Assembly (NCBI RefSeq): GCF_003950315.1
Contig: NZ_NGJT01000012.1
Span: 1-64,000, forward strand
Reading direction: 5' to 3'
DNA from: Vagococcus bubulae
GTDB taxonomy: Bacteria > Bacillota > Bacilli > Lactobacillales > Vagococcaceae
DNA: 64,000 nt
Shown: piece after piece, positions 20,187 to 27,689 of the stretch
How the letters are laid out: every line of letters begins with the position of its first letter
Numbering within the stretch: the stretch's first letter is position 1
Notes under the pieces: generated by a model
Told to the model about the DNA's origin: nothing
Database searches by the model: none
What the model saw: only the letters and a program-made list of their open reading frames with translations
Translations under genes and position numbers: made by a program

Positions 20187-20837
20187 ATGTTAGTAAAAGA
20201 CTATATGTCAACAGACGTCATTACCATTTCCCCTGAAACACCTGTTTTTGAAGCGATGGATTTGATGAAGCAAAAGAGTATTCATCGTTTACCAGTTATT
20301 AAAAATAACCAATTAGTAGGCCTTGTGACGGAAGGAACCATTCAAGAGGCAATGCCATCAAAAGCAACAAGTTTAAGTGTGTATGAAGTGAATTATCTGT
20401 TAAATAAAATGACTGTTTCTGATGTGATGATTAAAGAGGTTTATACAATTACAGCAGATCAATTTATTGAAGAAGCCATTAAAATTATGCGTGAGTATAA
20501 TATTGGGGTATTACCAGTTGTGGATGATAAAAAAGAAATAAAAGGGATAATAACTAGCACAGATGCGTTTGATGCCTTTTTAGCCATTACTGGATATGGT
20601 GAAAATGGCACACGTGTGGCGATTTCAATTAAAGATGATCACCCAGGTGTATTAGCTGATTTAACGAAAGTATTAGCTCAAAATCTGTTTAATATTGTTC
20701 AAATTGTGGTGTATCGCCAGGAAAAAAATGTTATTATCGTGATACAAGTTGTCGAAAAAGATGCGACGAAATTAGAAAAAGTACTAACTGACAATAAGTA
20801 TGATGTCATTATGTGTTTAGAGACTGAAAGAAGCTAG
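20187..20837 (+). CDS. CBS-pair and ACT domain protein (AcuB-like)
   Basis: This 216-residue cytoplasmic protein has two CBS motifs (about 1-60 and 75-135, starting VKDYMSTDVITI and VSDVMIKEVYTI) followed by an ACT-like domain (about 140-205, starting TRVAISIKDDHPGVLADLT). CBS pairs bind adenosyl ligands, and ACT domains commonly bind amino acids. It lies 4 bp after livF with a good SD (TTAGGAGGA) and before the operon terminator, so it is expressed with the importer. A role as an amino-acid or energy sensor of uptake is inference. Confidence 0.82.
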   Translation: MLVKDYMSTDVITISPETPVFEAMDLMKQKSIHRLPVIKNNQLVGLVTEGTIQEAMPSKATSLSVYEVNYLLNKMTVSDVMIKEVYTITADQFIEEAIKIMREYNIGVLPVVDDKKEIKGIITSTDAFDAFLAITGYGENGTRVAISIKDDHPGVLADLTKVLAQNLFNIVQIVVYRQEKNVIIVIQVVEKDATKLEKVLTDNKYDVIMCLETERS

Positions 20838-20854
20838 AAAGCTTCTTTTTTTCT
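20829..20854 (+). terminator. Terminator of the liv operon
   Basis: AGAAGCT/AGCTTCT with a four-base loop overlaps the last codons of the CBS-ACT gene, followed by seven T. Confidence 0.8.
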
Positions 20855-20855
20855 C

Positions 20856-20884
20856 TTAACAAAGGCAAAAATATATGGTATTCT
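20856..20884 (+). promoter_or_regulatory. Promoter for the DUF2969 gene
   Basis: TTAACA-N17-TATTCT. The expected start near 20891 lies downstream of the first ATG of the open frame, so that ATG cannot be used from this promoter. Confidence 0.65.
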
Positions 20885-20922
20885 ATATAAGTTCGATGCA
20901 TGAAAGGACTGAAACATTACAG

Positions 20923-21129
20923 ATGAAAAAAAATAAACCAGTTGAAGTTGAAATTAAAGAATTATCAACTCATGATGAATTGTTAATTGGGAAAAAAATG
21001 ATTGGGAAAGTAACAAAGTTGTCAGATAAGAAATTCCAAGTTGAAACAACAGACGGCATTTTAGGTGTATATAAAACACAAGATGACGCTTATGAAGAAG
21101 CTTTAAAATATTGGAATTTGAATAATTAA
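20923..21129 (+). CDS. DUF2969 family protein
   Basis: This 68-residue hydrophilic protein resembles the DUF2969 family, small proteins of unknown function in Lactobacillales (pattern ELLIGKKMIGKV..., ending in YEEALKYWNLNN). The start at 20923 follows AAAGGA, but with a long spacing of 14 bases. The in-frame ATG at 20896 is an alternative. The gene stands alone between the liv operon and the tRNA pair. Confidence 0.7.
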   Translation: MKKNKPVEVEIKELSTHDELLIGKKMIGKVTKLSDKKFQVETTDGILGVYKTQDDAYEEALKYWNLNN

Positions 21130-21149
21130 AAAAAAGTTTAAAAAAGTAC

Positions 21150-21178
21150 TTGATTTTTTTTTTGAAATTCGTTATTAT
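21150..21178 (+). promoter_or_regulatory. Promoter for the tRNA-Tyr/tRNA-Gln pair
   Basis: TTGATT-N17-TATTAT, about 32 bases before the first tRNA. Confidence 0.6.
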
Positions 21179-21210
21179 ATGGAAGTCGGGTTGATAAACT
21201 TGATTGATAC

Positions 21211-21291
21211 GGAGGGGTAGCGAAGTGGCTAAACGCGGCGGACTGTAAATCCGCTCCTTCGGGTTCGGCAGTTCGAATCTGCCCCCCTCCA
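21211..21291 (+). tRNA. tRNA-Tyr (anticodon GTA)
   Basis: The acceptor stem GGAGGGG pairs with CCCCTCC, with discriminator A. The anticodon loop CTGTAAA carries GTA at 21245-21247. There is a long class II variable arm, as in bacterial tRNA-Tyr, and a T-loop GTTCGAATC. The 3' CCA is not encoded, so it must be added by the CCA-adding enzyme, whose gene lies later in the window. Confidence 0.96.
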
Positions 21292-21299
21292 TTTTTTAA

Positions 21300-21371
21300 T
21301 GGGCTATAGCCAAGCGGTAAGGCAACGGACTTTGACTCCGTCACTCGTTGGTTCGAATCCAGCTAGCCCAG
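21300..21371 (+). tRNA. tRNA-Gln (anticodon TTG)
   Basis: Acceptor TGGGCTA pairs with TAGCCCA, with discriminator G. The anticodon stem ACGGA/TCCGT encloses CTTTGAC, with TTG at 21332-21334. It lies 8 bases after tRNA-Tyr and is cotranscribed with it. The 3' CCA is not encoded. Confidence 0.96.
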
Positions 21372-21376
21372 TATTA

Positions 21377-21410
21377 TCTAGCGCTGAAGTCGGTGTTAGA
21401 TTTTTTTTTA
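21377..21410 (+). terminator. Terminator after the tRNA pair
   Basis: TCTAGCGC pairs with GTGTTAGA (two G-U pairs) around an 8-base loop, followed by nine T. Confidence 0.75.
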
Positions 21411-21421
21411 TTTTCTTTTGT

Positions 21422-21429
21422 GGTATGAT
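21422..21429 (+). promoter_or_regulatory. Extended -10 promoter for the 63-residue ORF
   Basis: TGG-TATGAT about 40 bases before the gene. The -35 region is only a T-run. Confidence 0.4.
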
Positions 21430-21468
21430 AAATGTATATTAACTTAACTATAAAGGAGATTTAATCAC

Positions 21469-21660
21469 ATGGGCGAATTATCTGAAAAATTAGTATCTCA
21501 AATTCTAGAGTATCGTGATATTTTATCAAGTAATGAAGTGATGGAAAATATCAAGGACAAAGCTCAAATGGTATTCCCAATAAAAGAGTATGTTGAACCA
21601 ACAAAAACTGAGAAGTTAAAACATAATCAACGCAAATGGCATGCGAAAAATCATTACTAA
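21469..21660 (+). CDS. Small protein of unknown function
   Basis: This 63-residue soluble, charged protein begins MGELSEKLVSQILEYRDIL and ends in a basic tail with KWHAKNHY. It has a helical look, no signal peptide and no membrane segment. I do not recognise a family. It is likely real because it has a strong SD (AAAGGAG, good spacing), its own extended -10 and its own terminator. It forms a single-gene unit between the tRNA pair and the GntR gene. Confidence 0.75.
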   Translation: MGELSEKLVSQILEYRDILSSNEVMENIKDKAQMVFPIKEYVEPTKTEKLKHNQRKWHAKNHY

Positions 21661-21677
21661 TCATTTATTAAGACATT

Positions 21678-21705
21678 AGGAGTAGGAAGACTACTCCTTT
21701 TTTTA
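21678..21705 (+). terminator. Terminator after the 63-residue ORF
   Basis: AGGAGTAG/CTACTCCT with a five-base loop, followed by a T-run. Confidence 0.8.
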
Positions 21706-21730
21706 TTTTTTCTAGTGGTTGTATATAATG

Positions 21731-21759
21731 TTGTCATTAATTATAAAAATGGCTATAAT
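21731..21759 (+). promoter_or_regulatory. Promoter for the GntR regulator
   Basis: TTGTCA-N17-TATAAT is close to the sigma-A consensus, 32 bases before the gene. Confidence 0.75.
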
Positions 21760-21791
21760 AAAGATAATGAAATTTAAAAGGACGTGAATAA

Positions 21792-22499
21792 ATGACTCCG
21801 AAGTTACCTGTTTATATTCAGATACATGATAAGATAAAACAAGAGATTGAAGATGGTATCTGGAAGATTGGTGACAGATTGCCTTCTGAAAGGGAGTTAT
21901 CTGAAGTATTTGGTGTTAGTCGTATGACATTAAGACAAGCTATTCAAACATTAGCTGATGAGGGAATACTAGAGAGGAAAATCGGGTCAGGGACTTATAT
22001 CGCAAGACAAAAAGTACAAGAGACGATGATAGGAACCACTAGTTTTTCAGATATTGTTCGCTCTCAAGGTAGTCAACCTTCTAGTAAAACATTGTCTTAC
22101 TTTGTTACAGCACCTAGCTCTAGTGAGATGGAAAAATTACGATTAACTAAGGATCAAAAAATTTTAAAAATGGAGAGAATTCGTTATTCAGACGATATAC
22201 CAATTTGTTTTGAAGTGGCAAGTATTCCCCATCATTTGATTGAAGATTTTAGTAAAGAAGAAATTACTCGTTCTTTATATAATGTGTTAGCTAGCCAAGG
22301 ACATCGAGTGATTGGAAAATCATCTCAAACTATTTCAGCATTAAATGCATCTGAAAAAATTGCGCATTATCTCGAATTAAAAAAAGGGGATGCGGTATTA
22401 CGTTTACGTCAGGTATCTTATTTTGATAACGGGACGCCATTTGAATACGTTAGAAGTCAATATGCTGGTGAGCGTTTTGAATTTTATTTAGAAAAATAA
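21792..22499 (+). CDS. GntR-family regulator with UTRA domain (HutC/YvoA branch)
   Basis: This 235-residue transcription factor has an N-terminal winged helix (about 8-70; LPSERELSEVFGVSRMTLRQ is the recognition helix region). A UTRA effector domain follows (about 90-232) with LRLRQVSYFDNGTPFEYVRS. Relatives bind sugar phosphates such as GlcN6P or GlcNAc6P, and NagR/YvoA-like regulators are the closest type I can name. No sugar gene adjoins it, so its targets lie elsewhere. The effector is not deducible. Confidence 0.87.
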   Translation: MTPKLPVYIQIHDKIKQEIEDGIWKIGDRLPSERELSEVFGVSRMTLRQAIQTLADEGILERKIGSGTYIARQKVQETMIGTTSFSDIVRSQGSQPSSKTLSYFVTAPSSSEMEKLRLTKDQKILKMERIRYSDDIPICFEVASIPHHLIEDFSKEEITRSLYNVLASQGHRVIGKSSQTISALNASEKIAHYLELKKGDAVLRLRQVSYFDNGTPFEYVRSQYAGERFEFYLEK

Positions 22500-22500
22500 A

Positions 22501-22538
22501 AAATAAATCCTGGAGCATTGAGGCTCTAGGATTTATTT
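22501..22538. terminator. Bidirectional terminator between GntR and YigZ genes
   Basis: AAATAAATCCT.GAGC pairs with GCTC.AGGATTTATTT, serving both convergent genes and containing the YigZ stop. Confidence 0.8.
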
Positions 22539-23170
22539 ATTGGCACTTCACAGTAGTCTAATATTCCTTTTTCTAATGAAAATTGCGCATTTAGTAAGTT
22601 TGTAATACTTTCTTCAAAAGTCGTCACACTGGCTTCATCTACCATGATGTGTAATGTGACCGTATCACTAAAGCTAGTGTCGCTAAGAGTGTATTCTGGG
22701 TGATTAGTTAGAAAGTGTTCTAACTTACCATGAGTGGCGTAATCGACTGTTACAATCACCTCTTGTTGCAATTTTCCTTCGACCAAACCGATGTGTTCAA
22801 TGGCTTCAGAAACAGAGGAACTATACGCACGAATTAAGCCACCAGCACCAAGCTTAGTACCACCAAAATATCTTGTGACAACGGCTAAAACATTTCGTAA
22901 TTCTTTTACTTTAAGCACCTCTAACATAGGCACACCAGCCGTTCCGCTTGGTTCACCGTCATCGCTAGAACGCTGAATTTCCTGTTTATCACCAAGGACA
23001 TAGGCGACACAGTTGTGATTGGCTTTCCAGTGCTCTTTTTTTATCTGTTGAATGATTTCTTTGGCTTCCTCTTCTGATTCAATTCGTCTTAAGTGACAAA
23101 TAAAAGACGATTTTTTTATGACGATTTCATAATCGCCGTCCTGTTTTATGGTATAGTAATTTGATAGCAT
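22526..23170 (-). CDS. YigZ/IMPACT family protein
   Basis: This 214-residue protein has the UPF0029 (Impact) N-terminal domain with HNCVAYVLG, SDDGEPSGTAG and RYFGGTKLGAGGLIRAYS, followed by a DUF1949-type ferredoxin-like domain. Bacterial members are cytoplasmic with unclear roles; eukaryotic IMPACT regulates Gcn2. The SD is GGGGGTT, upstream of ATG. It is a single-gene unit facing a shared terminator. Confidence 0.9.
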   Translation of the reverse strand: MLSNYYTIKQDGDYEIVIKKSSFICHLRRIESEEEAKEIIQQIKKEHWKANHNCVAYVLGDKQEIQRSSDDGEPSGTAGVPMLEVLKVKELRNVLAVVTRYFGGTKLGAGGLIRAYSSSVSEAIEHIGLVEGKLQQEVIVTVDYATHGKLEHFLTNHPEYTLSDTSFSDTVTLHIMVDEASVTTFEESITNLLNAQFSLEKGILDYCEVPINKS

Positions 23171-23220
23171 ATGTAACCCCCAAAAATAATTAGTAGAATG
23201 TCTTTAAAAGGAGAATGGTT

Positions 23221-23790
23221 ATGCAAAAAAAACGAATAGGGTTATTAGTACTAGTACTAGTCTTCGTCTTAAGTGCCTGTACATCCACAAAAAATGACAC
23301 CACACGTGAATCAAGTACAGATGTAAGTGAAGCGAATAAGGAAGACAAACTTGTTTACACCTTAGAATATGATCACCATCAATATCAGTTTAACATGCTT
23401 GATGGCTGGCGTAAATTTCCAAACAGTGATAAGTCAATTGCATTTCTAATAGGGAACAAAGATTCTAAGTCTTTTATGTCTGCTGGATTTGAAGAAAAAG
23501 GAAGTAAGACATTAGAGGATTACAAACAAGAGTATCTAAAAAAATTGGCTGACGCTAAAGCAACTGTTGTGATTGAGCCAGAAAAAAAAGCGTTAAATGG
23601 CTGGGATGCTTATTATCTTGGAGTTGAAATGAAAGATGCTAAAGATCGCGTATTAACCTATCGCATTTATTTGATTGAAACACCAGATTACTTTATAAAT
23701 CTTGGCGCATGGACAAGTGAAGAAAATCCGAAAGAAACAACTATTAAAGGACTGGATGATATTTTATCAACCTTTAAAGATAAAGAATAA
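23221..23790 (+). CDS. Lipoprotein of unknown function
   Basis: This 189-residue protein has a signal peptide and lipobox LSAC (acylated Cys20), then an acidic Ser/Thr-rich linker and a compact domain containing FNMLDGWRKFP...YLGVEMKDAKDRVLTYRIYLIE. This resembles the PsbP-like lipoprotein fold, but the match is by impression only. The start at 23221 lies 7 bases after AAAGGAG; the ATG at 23215 is too close. It is a single-gene unit. Confidence 0.75.
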   Translation: MQKKRIGLLVLVLVFVLSACTSTKNDTTRESSTDVSEANKEDKLVYTLEYDHHQYQFNMLDGWRKFPNSDKSIAFLIGNKDSKSFMSAGFEEKGSKTLEDYKQEYLKKLADAKATVVIEPEKKALNGWDAYYLGVEMKDAKDRVLTYRIYLIETPDYFINLGAWTSEENPKETTIKGLDDILSTFKDKE

Positions 23791-23792
23791 AG

Positions 23793-23833
23793 AAAGCATG
23801 ACTTTTCATTAACCGAAAAGTCATGCTTTTTTC
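23793..23833. terminator. Bidirectional terminator
   Basis: A 15-bp stem AAAGCATGACTTTTC and its perfect complement around a 7-base loop, with T-runs on both sides, between convergent lipoprotein and hydrolase genes. Confidence 0.88.
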
Positions 23834-24756
23834 TATAGTCGGTGGCACATCCAGTCATAAATATCTAGTGTAACATCTAGAGATTCTTTCTCGTTCAGTA
23901 TTTCATGTCTTAAATCATTATACAAACGAAGTGTGACATCCTTAAAGTAATTATCGCTTAATTCAAGTGCAAGTTTTCTGGGACCTTTTCCATAGTTTCC
24001 GACAGGGTCTTTTTCGCCACTAATAATTAATAGTGGTAAATCACGTTGAATTGTAATATACCAATGTTTTTTTGTAGCCTCATCCATAAGTGAAAGCAAT
24101 GTATAGTATCCGTTATTTGTAAAGATAAACCCACATTTTTCATCCTGTTCGTAAGATTCAACGTTATCAGGATTTTTAGACAACCAGCTAAATGGAGAAT
24201 GAGCCGGCTTAAAGGTCTGGTTAAATGAGCCAAACAGTAATTTATCTAGGGCAGGATTTTTAGTTTTAGGGGAAACAGTGTTCAATCCTTTTGCCATTTT
24301 GACACCTAATGTTATGTCTTTACGTCGGTTTGTTGTTCCCATTAGGATAGCACCTTTAACAAGGTGTGAATATTTTTTTAAATAATTTCTCACAACAAAT
24401 GACCCCATACTGTGACCTAAAATAAATAAAGGAGTGTCTGGATAACGACTTTTCGCGTATTGAGTAATCTGGAAGGTATCTTCCACTACAATAGAGGCAC
24501 TGTCACCTTCACAGAAAAAACCATGAAGTGGATTATCCATATCAACTGATTCACCATGACCTAGGTGATCGTGTCCAATGACTAATATATCATGAGTAGA
24601 TAAGTACTGAGCCAGTGGTTCGTATCGTTCAATATACTCTGCCATACCATGGACAACTTGTAAGATTGCTTTTGGTTTTTTAGTCGAAGTATGCCAGATA
24701 ACGCCATTTAAATCTGTGTTGCTGTCTAACGATTCAATAACAAATTTTTTCTTCAT
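23833..24756 (-). CDS. Alpha/beta hydrolase, lysophospholipase/monoacylglycerol lipase type
   Basis: This 307-residue serine hydrolase has GHDHLGHGES (about 62-71, typical of the PldB/Hydrolase_4 family), the nucleophile elbow GHSMGS (about 114-119) and a C-terminal His in YNDLRHEILNE. The Asp is probably in SGEKDPVG. No signal peptide is seen, so it acts in the cytoplasm or at the inner membrane face. The natural lipid substrate is unknown. The SD GGAAAGGG precedes the ATG. It is transcribed divergently from comFA. Confidence 0.87.
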   Translation of the reverse strand: MKKKFVIESLDSNTDLNGVIWHTSTKKPKAILQVVHGMAEYIERYEPLAQYLSTHDILVIGHDHLGHGESVDMDNPLHGFFCEGDSASIVVEDTFQITQYAKSRYPDTPLFILGHSMGSFVVRNYLKKYSHLVKGAILMGTTNRRKDITLGVKMAKGLNTVSPKTKNPALDKLLFGSFNQTFKPAHSPFSWLSKNPDNVESYEQDEKCGFIFTNNGYYTLLSLMDEATKKHWYITIQRDLPLLIISGEKDPVGNYGKGPRKLALELSDNYFKDVTLRLYNDLRHEILNEKESLDVTLDIYDWMCHRL

Positions 24757-24789
24757 AATTATACCCTTTCCGTAATTAAACTTACTCTT

Positions 24790-24825
24790 ATTATAGTCTA
24801 TTTAAAAGTGAGTCACTAGTATAAT
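24790..24825. promoter_or_regulatory. Divergent promoter region of the hydrolase and comFA
   Basis: A TATAAT is present on each strand (24790-24795 on minus, 24820-24825 on plus). Neither has a convincing -35. No competence (ComX) box was recognised. Confidence 0.4.
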
Positions 24826-24848
24826 GCGTAGATTATTTATAGGAGGGG

Positions 24849-26159
24849 ATGAGGTTGTGTAAAAAATTACAGGGGCGTCAGTTATTAAAACAAGAAATTC
24901 CAAGTTCATTATGGAAACAATTGAAAAAAGAGCATACGGTAAAAAAGGTTAACGCTATGACATCTCGTAAAAAAGACATCATTTGTCGTCGTTGTGGTCA
25001 TATCAATAGCAAGGCTTCTTGCCAGATAGAGACTGGATTTTATTGTGAGTATTGTCTTAACATGGGAAGAGTGACAAGCAACGATTATTTATACCGTATA
25101 CCCAAAATTCATCAAGAAAAGGCGAAAAAAACGCGTTGTTTTTGGCAAGGAAAACTAACTACACAACAGGCACGTATCTCTCAGGAAATAGTCGATTCTT
25201 ATCATCACAAAAGACATCATTTTGTCCATGCTGTGACAGGGGCTGGTAAAACGGAGATGCTGTTCCCTTTAATACAACAAGTGTTAACAGATGGCAAAGT
25301 TATTGGAATAGCAACACCGCGCATTGATGTGTGTTTAGAACTTTATCCTAGAATGGAAGCGGCATTTCAAGATACGGAAATCAATTTGTTGTATGGTCAC
25401 TCTTCTCAAACATATAATGGGGCCTCATTTATTATTTGTACGACACATCAGCTTATGCGTTTTTATCATTATTTTGATGTATTGGTCATTGATGAGGCAG
25501 ATGCATTTCCTTATGTTTATTCTGATGAATTACAGTATGCAGCAAAACAGGCGTTAGAAAAGAAAGGATGTTTTGTCTTTTTAACAGCGACTAGCAATCA
25601 AGGGTTAGAAAAATATCCTAATACGCAAAAAAGTATTTTAGCCAGACGGTTTCATGGCAAAGACTTGCCTGTTCCAACAACAGTCTATTGTCGACATTTA
25701 GCTATAAACTTGCGACAAGGGAAATTACCTAAAAAAATGCTTATTGAAATAGAAGAAAGCCAGCAATCTTATATTCTTTTCTTTCCAGATATCGCTTTAA
25801 TGTCTATCGTTTACCCTATTATTAAGGAAACATGTCGGAAAAAGAGAGTCGCAATGGTACATGCTTCATCGAAAGATAGAGAAAAAGTGGTGAAACAAAT
25901 GAGAGAAGGAGAGATTGATTTGTTATTAAGTACAACAATTTTAGAACGAGGAGTCACATTTAAAAATATTTCTGTTATGGTAGTTTGTGCAGATCACCGT
26001 GTCTACAATCGTGCAAGTTTAGTGCAAATTGCGGGGCGTGTCGGACGGAATCTTGATTATCCAACAGGAAAGGTTATCTTTTTACATGAGGGAAAAAATC
26101 AGGCAATCATATCGGCTATAAAAGAAATTAAATACATGAATAAAGAGGCCAACAAATGA
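24849..26159 (+). CDS. comFA: Competence DNA-uptake helicase ComFA
   Basis: This DEAD-box ATPase of about 436 residues helps pull single-stranded DNA through the uptake channel. A four-Cys zinc module (CRRC...CEYC, about 49-77) comes first. Walker A VTGAGKT is near 131, DEAD in VIDEADAFPY near 217, and motif VI QIAGRVGRN is near the end. AGGAGGGG directly abuts the ATG at 24849, so an in-frame TTG at 24855 with 8-base spacing may be the real start. It overlaps comFC by 4 bases. Confidence 0.92.
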   Translation: MRLCKKLQGRQLLKQEIPSSLWKQLKKEHTVKKVNAMTSRKKDIICRRCGHINSKASCQIETGFYCEYCLNMGRVTSNDYLYRIPKIHQEKAKKTRCFWQGKLTTQQARISQEIVDSYHHKRHHFVHAVTGAGKTEMLFPLIQQVLTDGKVIGIATPRIDVCLELYPRMEAAFQDTEINLLYGHSSQTYNGASFIICTTHQLMRFYHYFDVLVIDEADAFPYVYSDELQYAAKQALEKKGCFVFLTATSNQGLEKYPNTQKSILARRFHGKDLPVPTTVYCRHLAINLRQGKLPKKMLIEIEESQQSYILFFPDIALMSIVYPIIKETCRKKRVAMVHASSKDREKVVKQMREGEIDLLLSTTILERGVTFKNISVMVVCADHRVYNRASLVQIAGRVGRNLDYPTGKVIFLHEGKNQAIISAIKEIKYMNKEANK

Positions 26160-26842
26160 AATGTGTGTTGTGTGATGGGACATTAAAGAATCAAGTAACA
26201 TTTCGCGAATTATTATTAGGAAGTGAGGTGAAAAATCATTGTTGTGATAAATGCCATAGTCAATTTCAGCGAATTAATCCATTGTTTGAGAATAGATGTG
26301 TCTACTGTCAAAAATTATCACAAGAAACGATATGTGGAGATTGTCAATACTGGGAAACAAACGACATGATATTAGAGCCACATCATGTGTTATATGAGTA
26401 TAATGAGGCGATGAGTGAGTTTATGTCACATTATAAGTTTCAGGGAAATCGTGCATTAGCAAAAGCTTTTAGTTATGACATACATGAGGCTTTTAAAGAA
26501 TTAACTTATGACATCGTTGTGCCAATCCCATTATCTAAAAAACGATTATCTAATCGTGGGTTTCATCAAGTAGAGCAACTGTTAGAAGACGCATGTATTC
26601 CGTATGTCCCTATATTGAAAAAAAGAAAACACACGAGAAAGCAATCAGAGAAAACGAAAGAAGAACGGCTCAAAACCATCCATCCATTTTATATTGAGCC
26701 ATCAGATTACCCAACTATTACTCAAAAAAGAATTGTTTTGGTTGATGATATTTATACAACAGGAAGTACGATATTACAGGCAAAACGTTATCTTTTGAGT
26801 AAACATGCTAAAAAAGTAATAACGTTTACTCTAGCAAGATGA
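26156..26842 (+). CDS. comFC: ComF family phosphoribosyltransferase-like protein
   Basis: This 228-residue protein has N-terminal zinc-type cysteine pairs (CVLC, CCDKC, CVYC, CGDC) followed by a phosphoribosyltransferase domain with the PRPP loop IVLVDDIYTTGST (about 195-207). ComFC acts with ComFA in transformation. The ATGA overlap couples the two. A complete comF operon suggests the organism has DNA-uptake parts, though natural competence is not shown by this alone. Confidence 0.92.
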   Translation: MKCVLCDGTLKNQVTFRELLLGSEVKNHCCDKCHSQFQRINPLFENRCVYCQKLSQETICGDCQYWETNDMILEPHHVLYEYNEAMSEFMSHYKFQGNRALAKAFSYDIHEAFKELTYDIVVPIPLSKKRLSNRGFHQVEQLLEDACIPYVPILKKRKHTRKQSEKTKEERLKTIHPFYIEPSDYPTITQKRIVLVDDIYTTGSTILQAKRYLLSKHAKKVITFTLAR

Positions 26843-26871
26843 AAATAATGAAGCGTTTTCTATCAAAGTGT

Positions 26872-26900
26872 TTGTCATTTTATGATAAGTTCGATATAAT
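26872..26900 (+). promoter_or_regulatory. Promoter for hpf
   Basis: TTGTCA-N17-TATAAT is near consensus. The expected start near 26907 gives a leader of about 80 bases. Confidence 0.75.
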
Positions 26901-26909
26901 AAAGGTAGG

Positions 26910-26951
26910 AAGATAAGAGGGATTAAATTAAGACCTAAGTGTTCTTATCTT
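26910..26951 (+). promoter_or_regulatory. 5' leader hairpin of hpf
   Basis: AAGATAAGA (26910-26918) is perfectly complementary to TCTTATCTT (26943-26951), with a 24-base loop, followed by TTTAGTTTTAG. It starts at the expected 5' end of the mRNA. It could stabilise the message or act as a weak attenuator. No known RNA family is recognised. Confidence 0.45.
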
Positions 26952-26986
26952 TTTAGTTTTAGTGATAGATGAAAGGGGTAATAGTT

Positions 26987-27541
26987 ATGTTTAGATACAA
27001 TGTAAGAGGCGAGAACATTGAAGTTACTCAAGCCATAAGAGAGTACGTGGAGAAAAAGATTGGCAAATTAGAAAAATATTTTACAAATGTGCCAGAATCA
27101 ACAGCACATGTTAATTTAAAAGTTTATTCTGATAAAAATGCTAAAGTGGAAGTAACTATTCCATTACCATACTTAGTACTTAGAGCTGAAGAAACATCTC
27201 CAGATTTATACGGAAGTATTGATTTAGTGGTCGACAAATTAGAGCGACAAATTAGAAAATACAAAACAAAAATTAACCGTAAATCAAGAGAGACTGCCTT
27301 AGATGTAACCAAAGAAATGGTATTTGCTCCAAGTGAATCTACAGAAAAAGTTGACGAACCAGATTTAGAAATCGTTCGGACAAAACGTTTATCATTAAAA
27401 CCTATGGATAGCGAAGAAGCAGTATTACAAATGAATATGTTAGGTCATAACTTCTTTATCTTTGAAGATGCTGAGACAAATGGGACAAGCATTGTTTACA
27501 AACGTAAAGATGGTAAATATGGTTTAATTGAAACAAATTAG
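26987..27541 (+). CDS. hpf: Ribosome hibernation promoting factor, long form
   Basis: This 184-residue protein has an N-terminal ribosome-binding S30AE domain (about 1-98, starting FRYNVRGENIEVTQAIREYV), a linker, and the C-terminal dimerisation domain (about 125-184, VRTKRLSLKPMDSEEAVLQM). This long form makes 100S ribosome dimers in stationary phase. The start at 26987 has AAAGGGG upstream; the earlier in-frame ATG at 26969 overlaps that SD. Its position after comFC is conserved in Firmicutes. Confidence 0.95.
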   Translation: MFRYNVRGENIEVTQAIREYVEKKIGKLEKYFTNVPESTAHVNLKVYSDKNAKVEVTIPLPYLVLRAEETSPDLYGSIDLVVDKLERQIRKYKTKINRKSRETALDVTKEMVFAPSESTEKVDEPDLEIVRTKRLSLKPMDSEEAVLQMNMLGHNFFIFEDAETNGTSIVYKRKDGKYGLIETN

Positions 27542-27551
27542 ATATTAGATA

Positions 27552-27595
27552 AGCACTTCGTAGAAAGTCGAAAAGACTTTTTACGAAGTGTTTTT
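27552..27595 (+). terminator. Terminator after hpf
   Basis: A long stem, CACTTCGTA.AAAGTC/GACTTTTTACGAAGTG, with a short loop and TTTTT tail. Confidence 0.88.
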
Positions 27596-27630
27596 ACTTG
27601 TCACATATGATTGACGTGCAGTATGTCAAC

Positions 27631-27659
27631 TTGTGAAGAAAACGTAAATCTGATAAACT
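27631..27659 (+). promoter_or_regulatory. Promoter for the ABC-F gene
   Basis: TTGTGA-N17-TAAACT, about 30 bases before the gene. Confidence 0.5.
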
Positions 27660-27689
27660 GATTAGGATTAAATAGAGACGGGTGATCGA

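Noticed and set aside
20954-21344. Open frames on the minus strand across the tRNA genes
   Set aside because: They cover tRNA-Tyr and tRNA-Gln and a plus-strand gene; no supporting SD.
27611-27629. Inverted repeat TTGAC...GTCAA upstream of the ABC-F promoter
   Set aside because: Arms are only five bases and no matching copies were noticed; it could be chance in AT-rich DNA.
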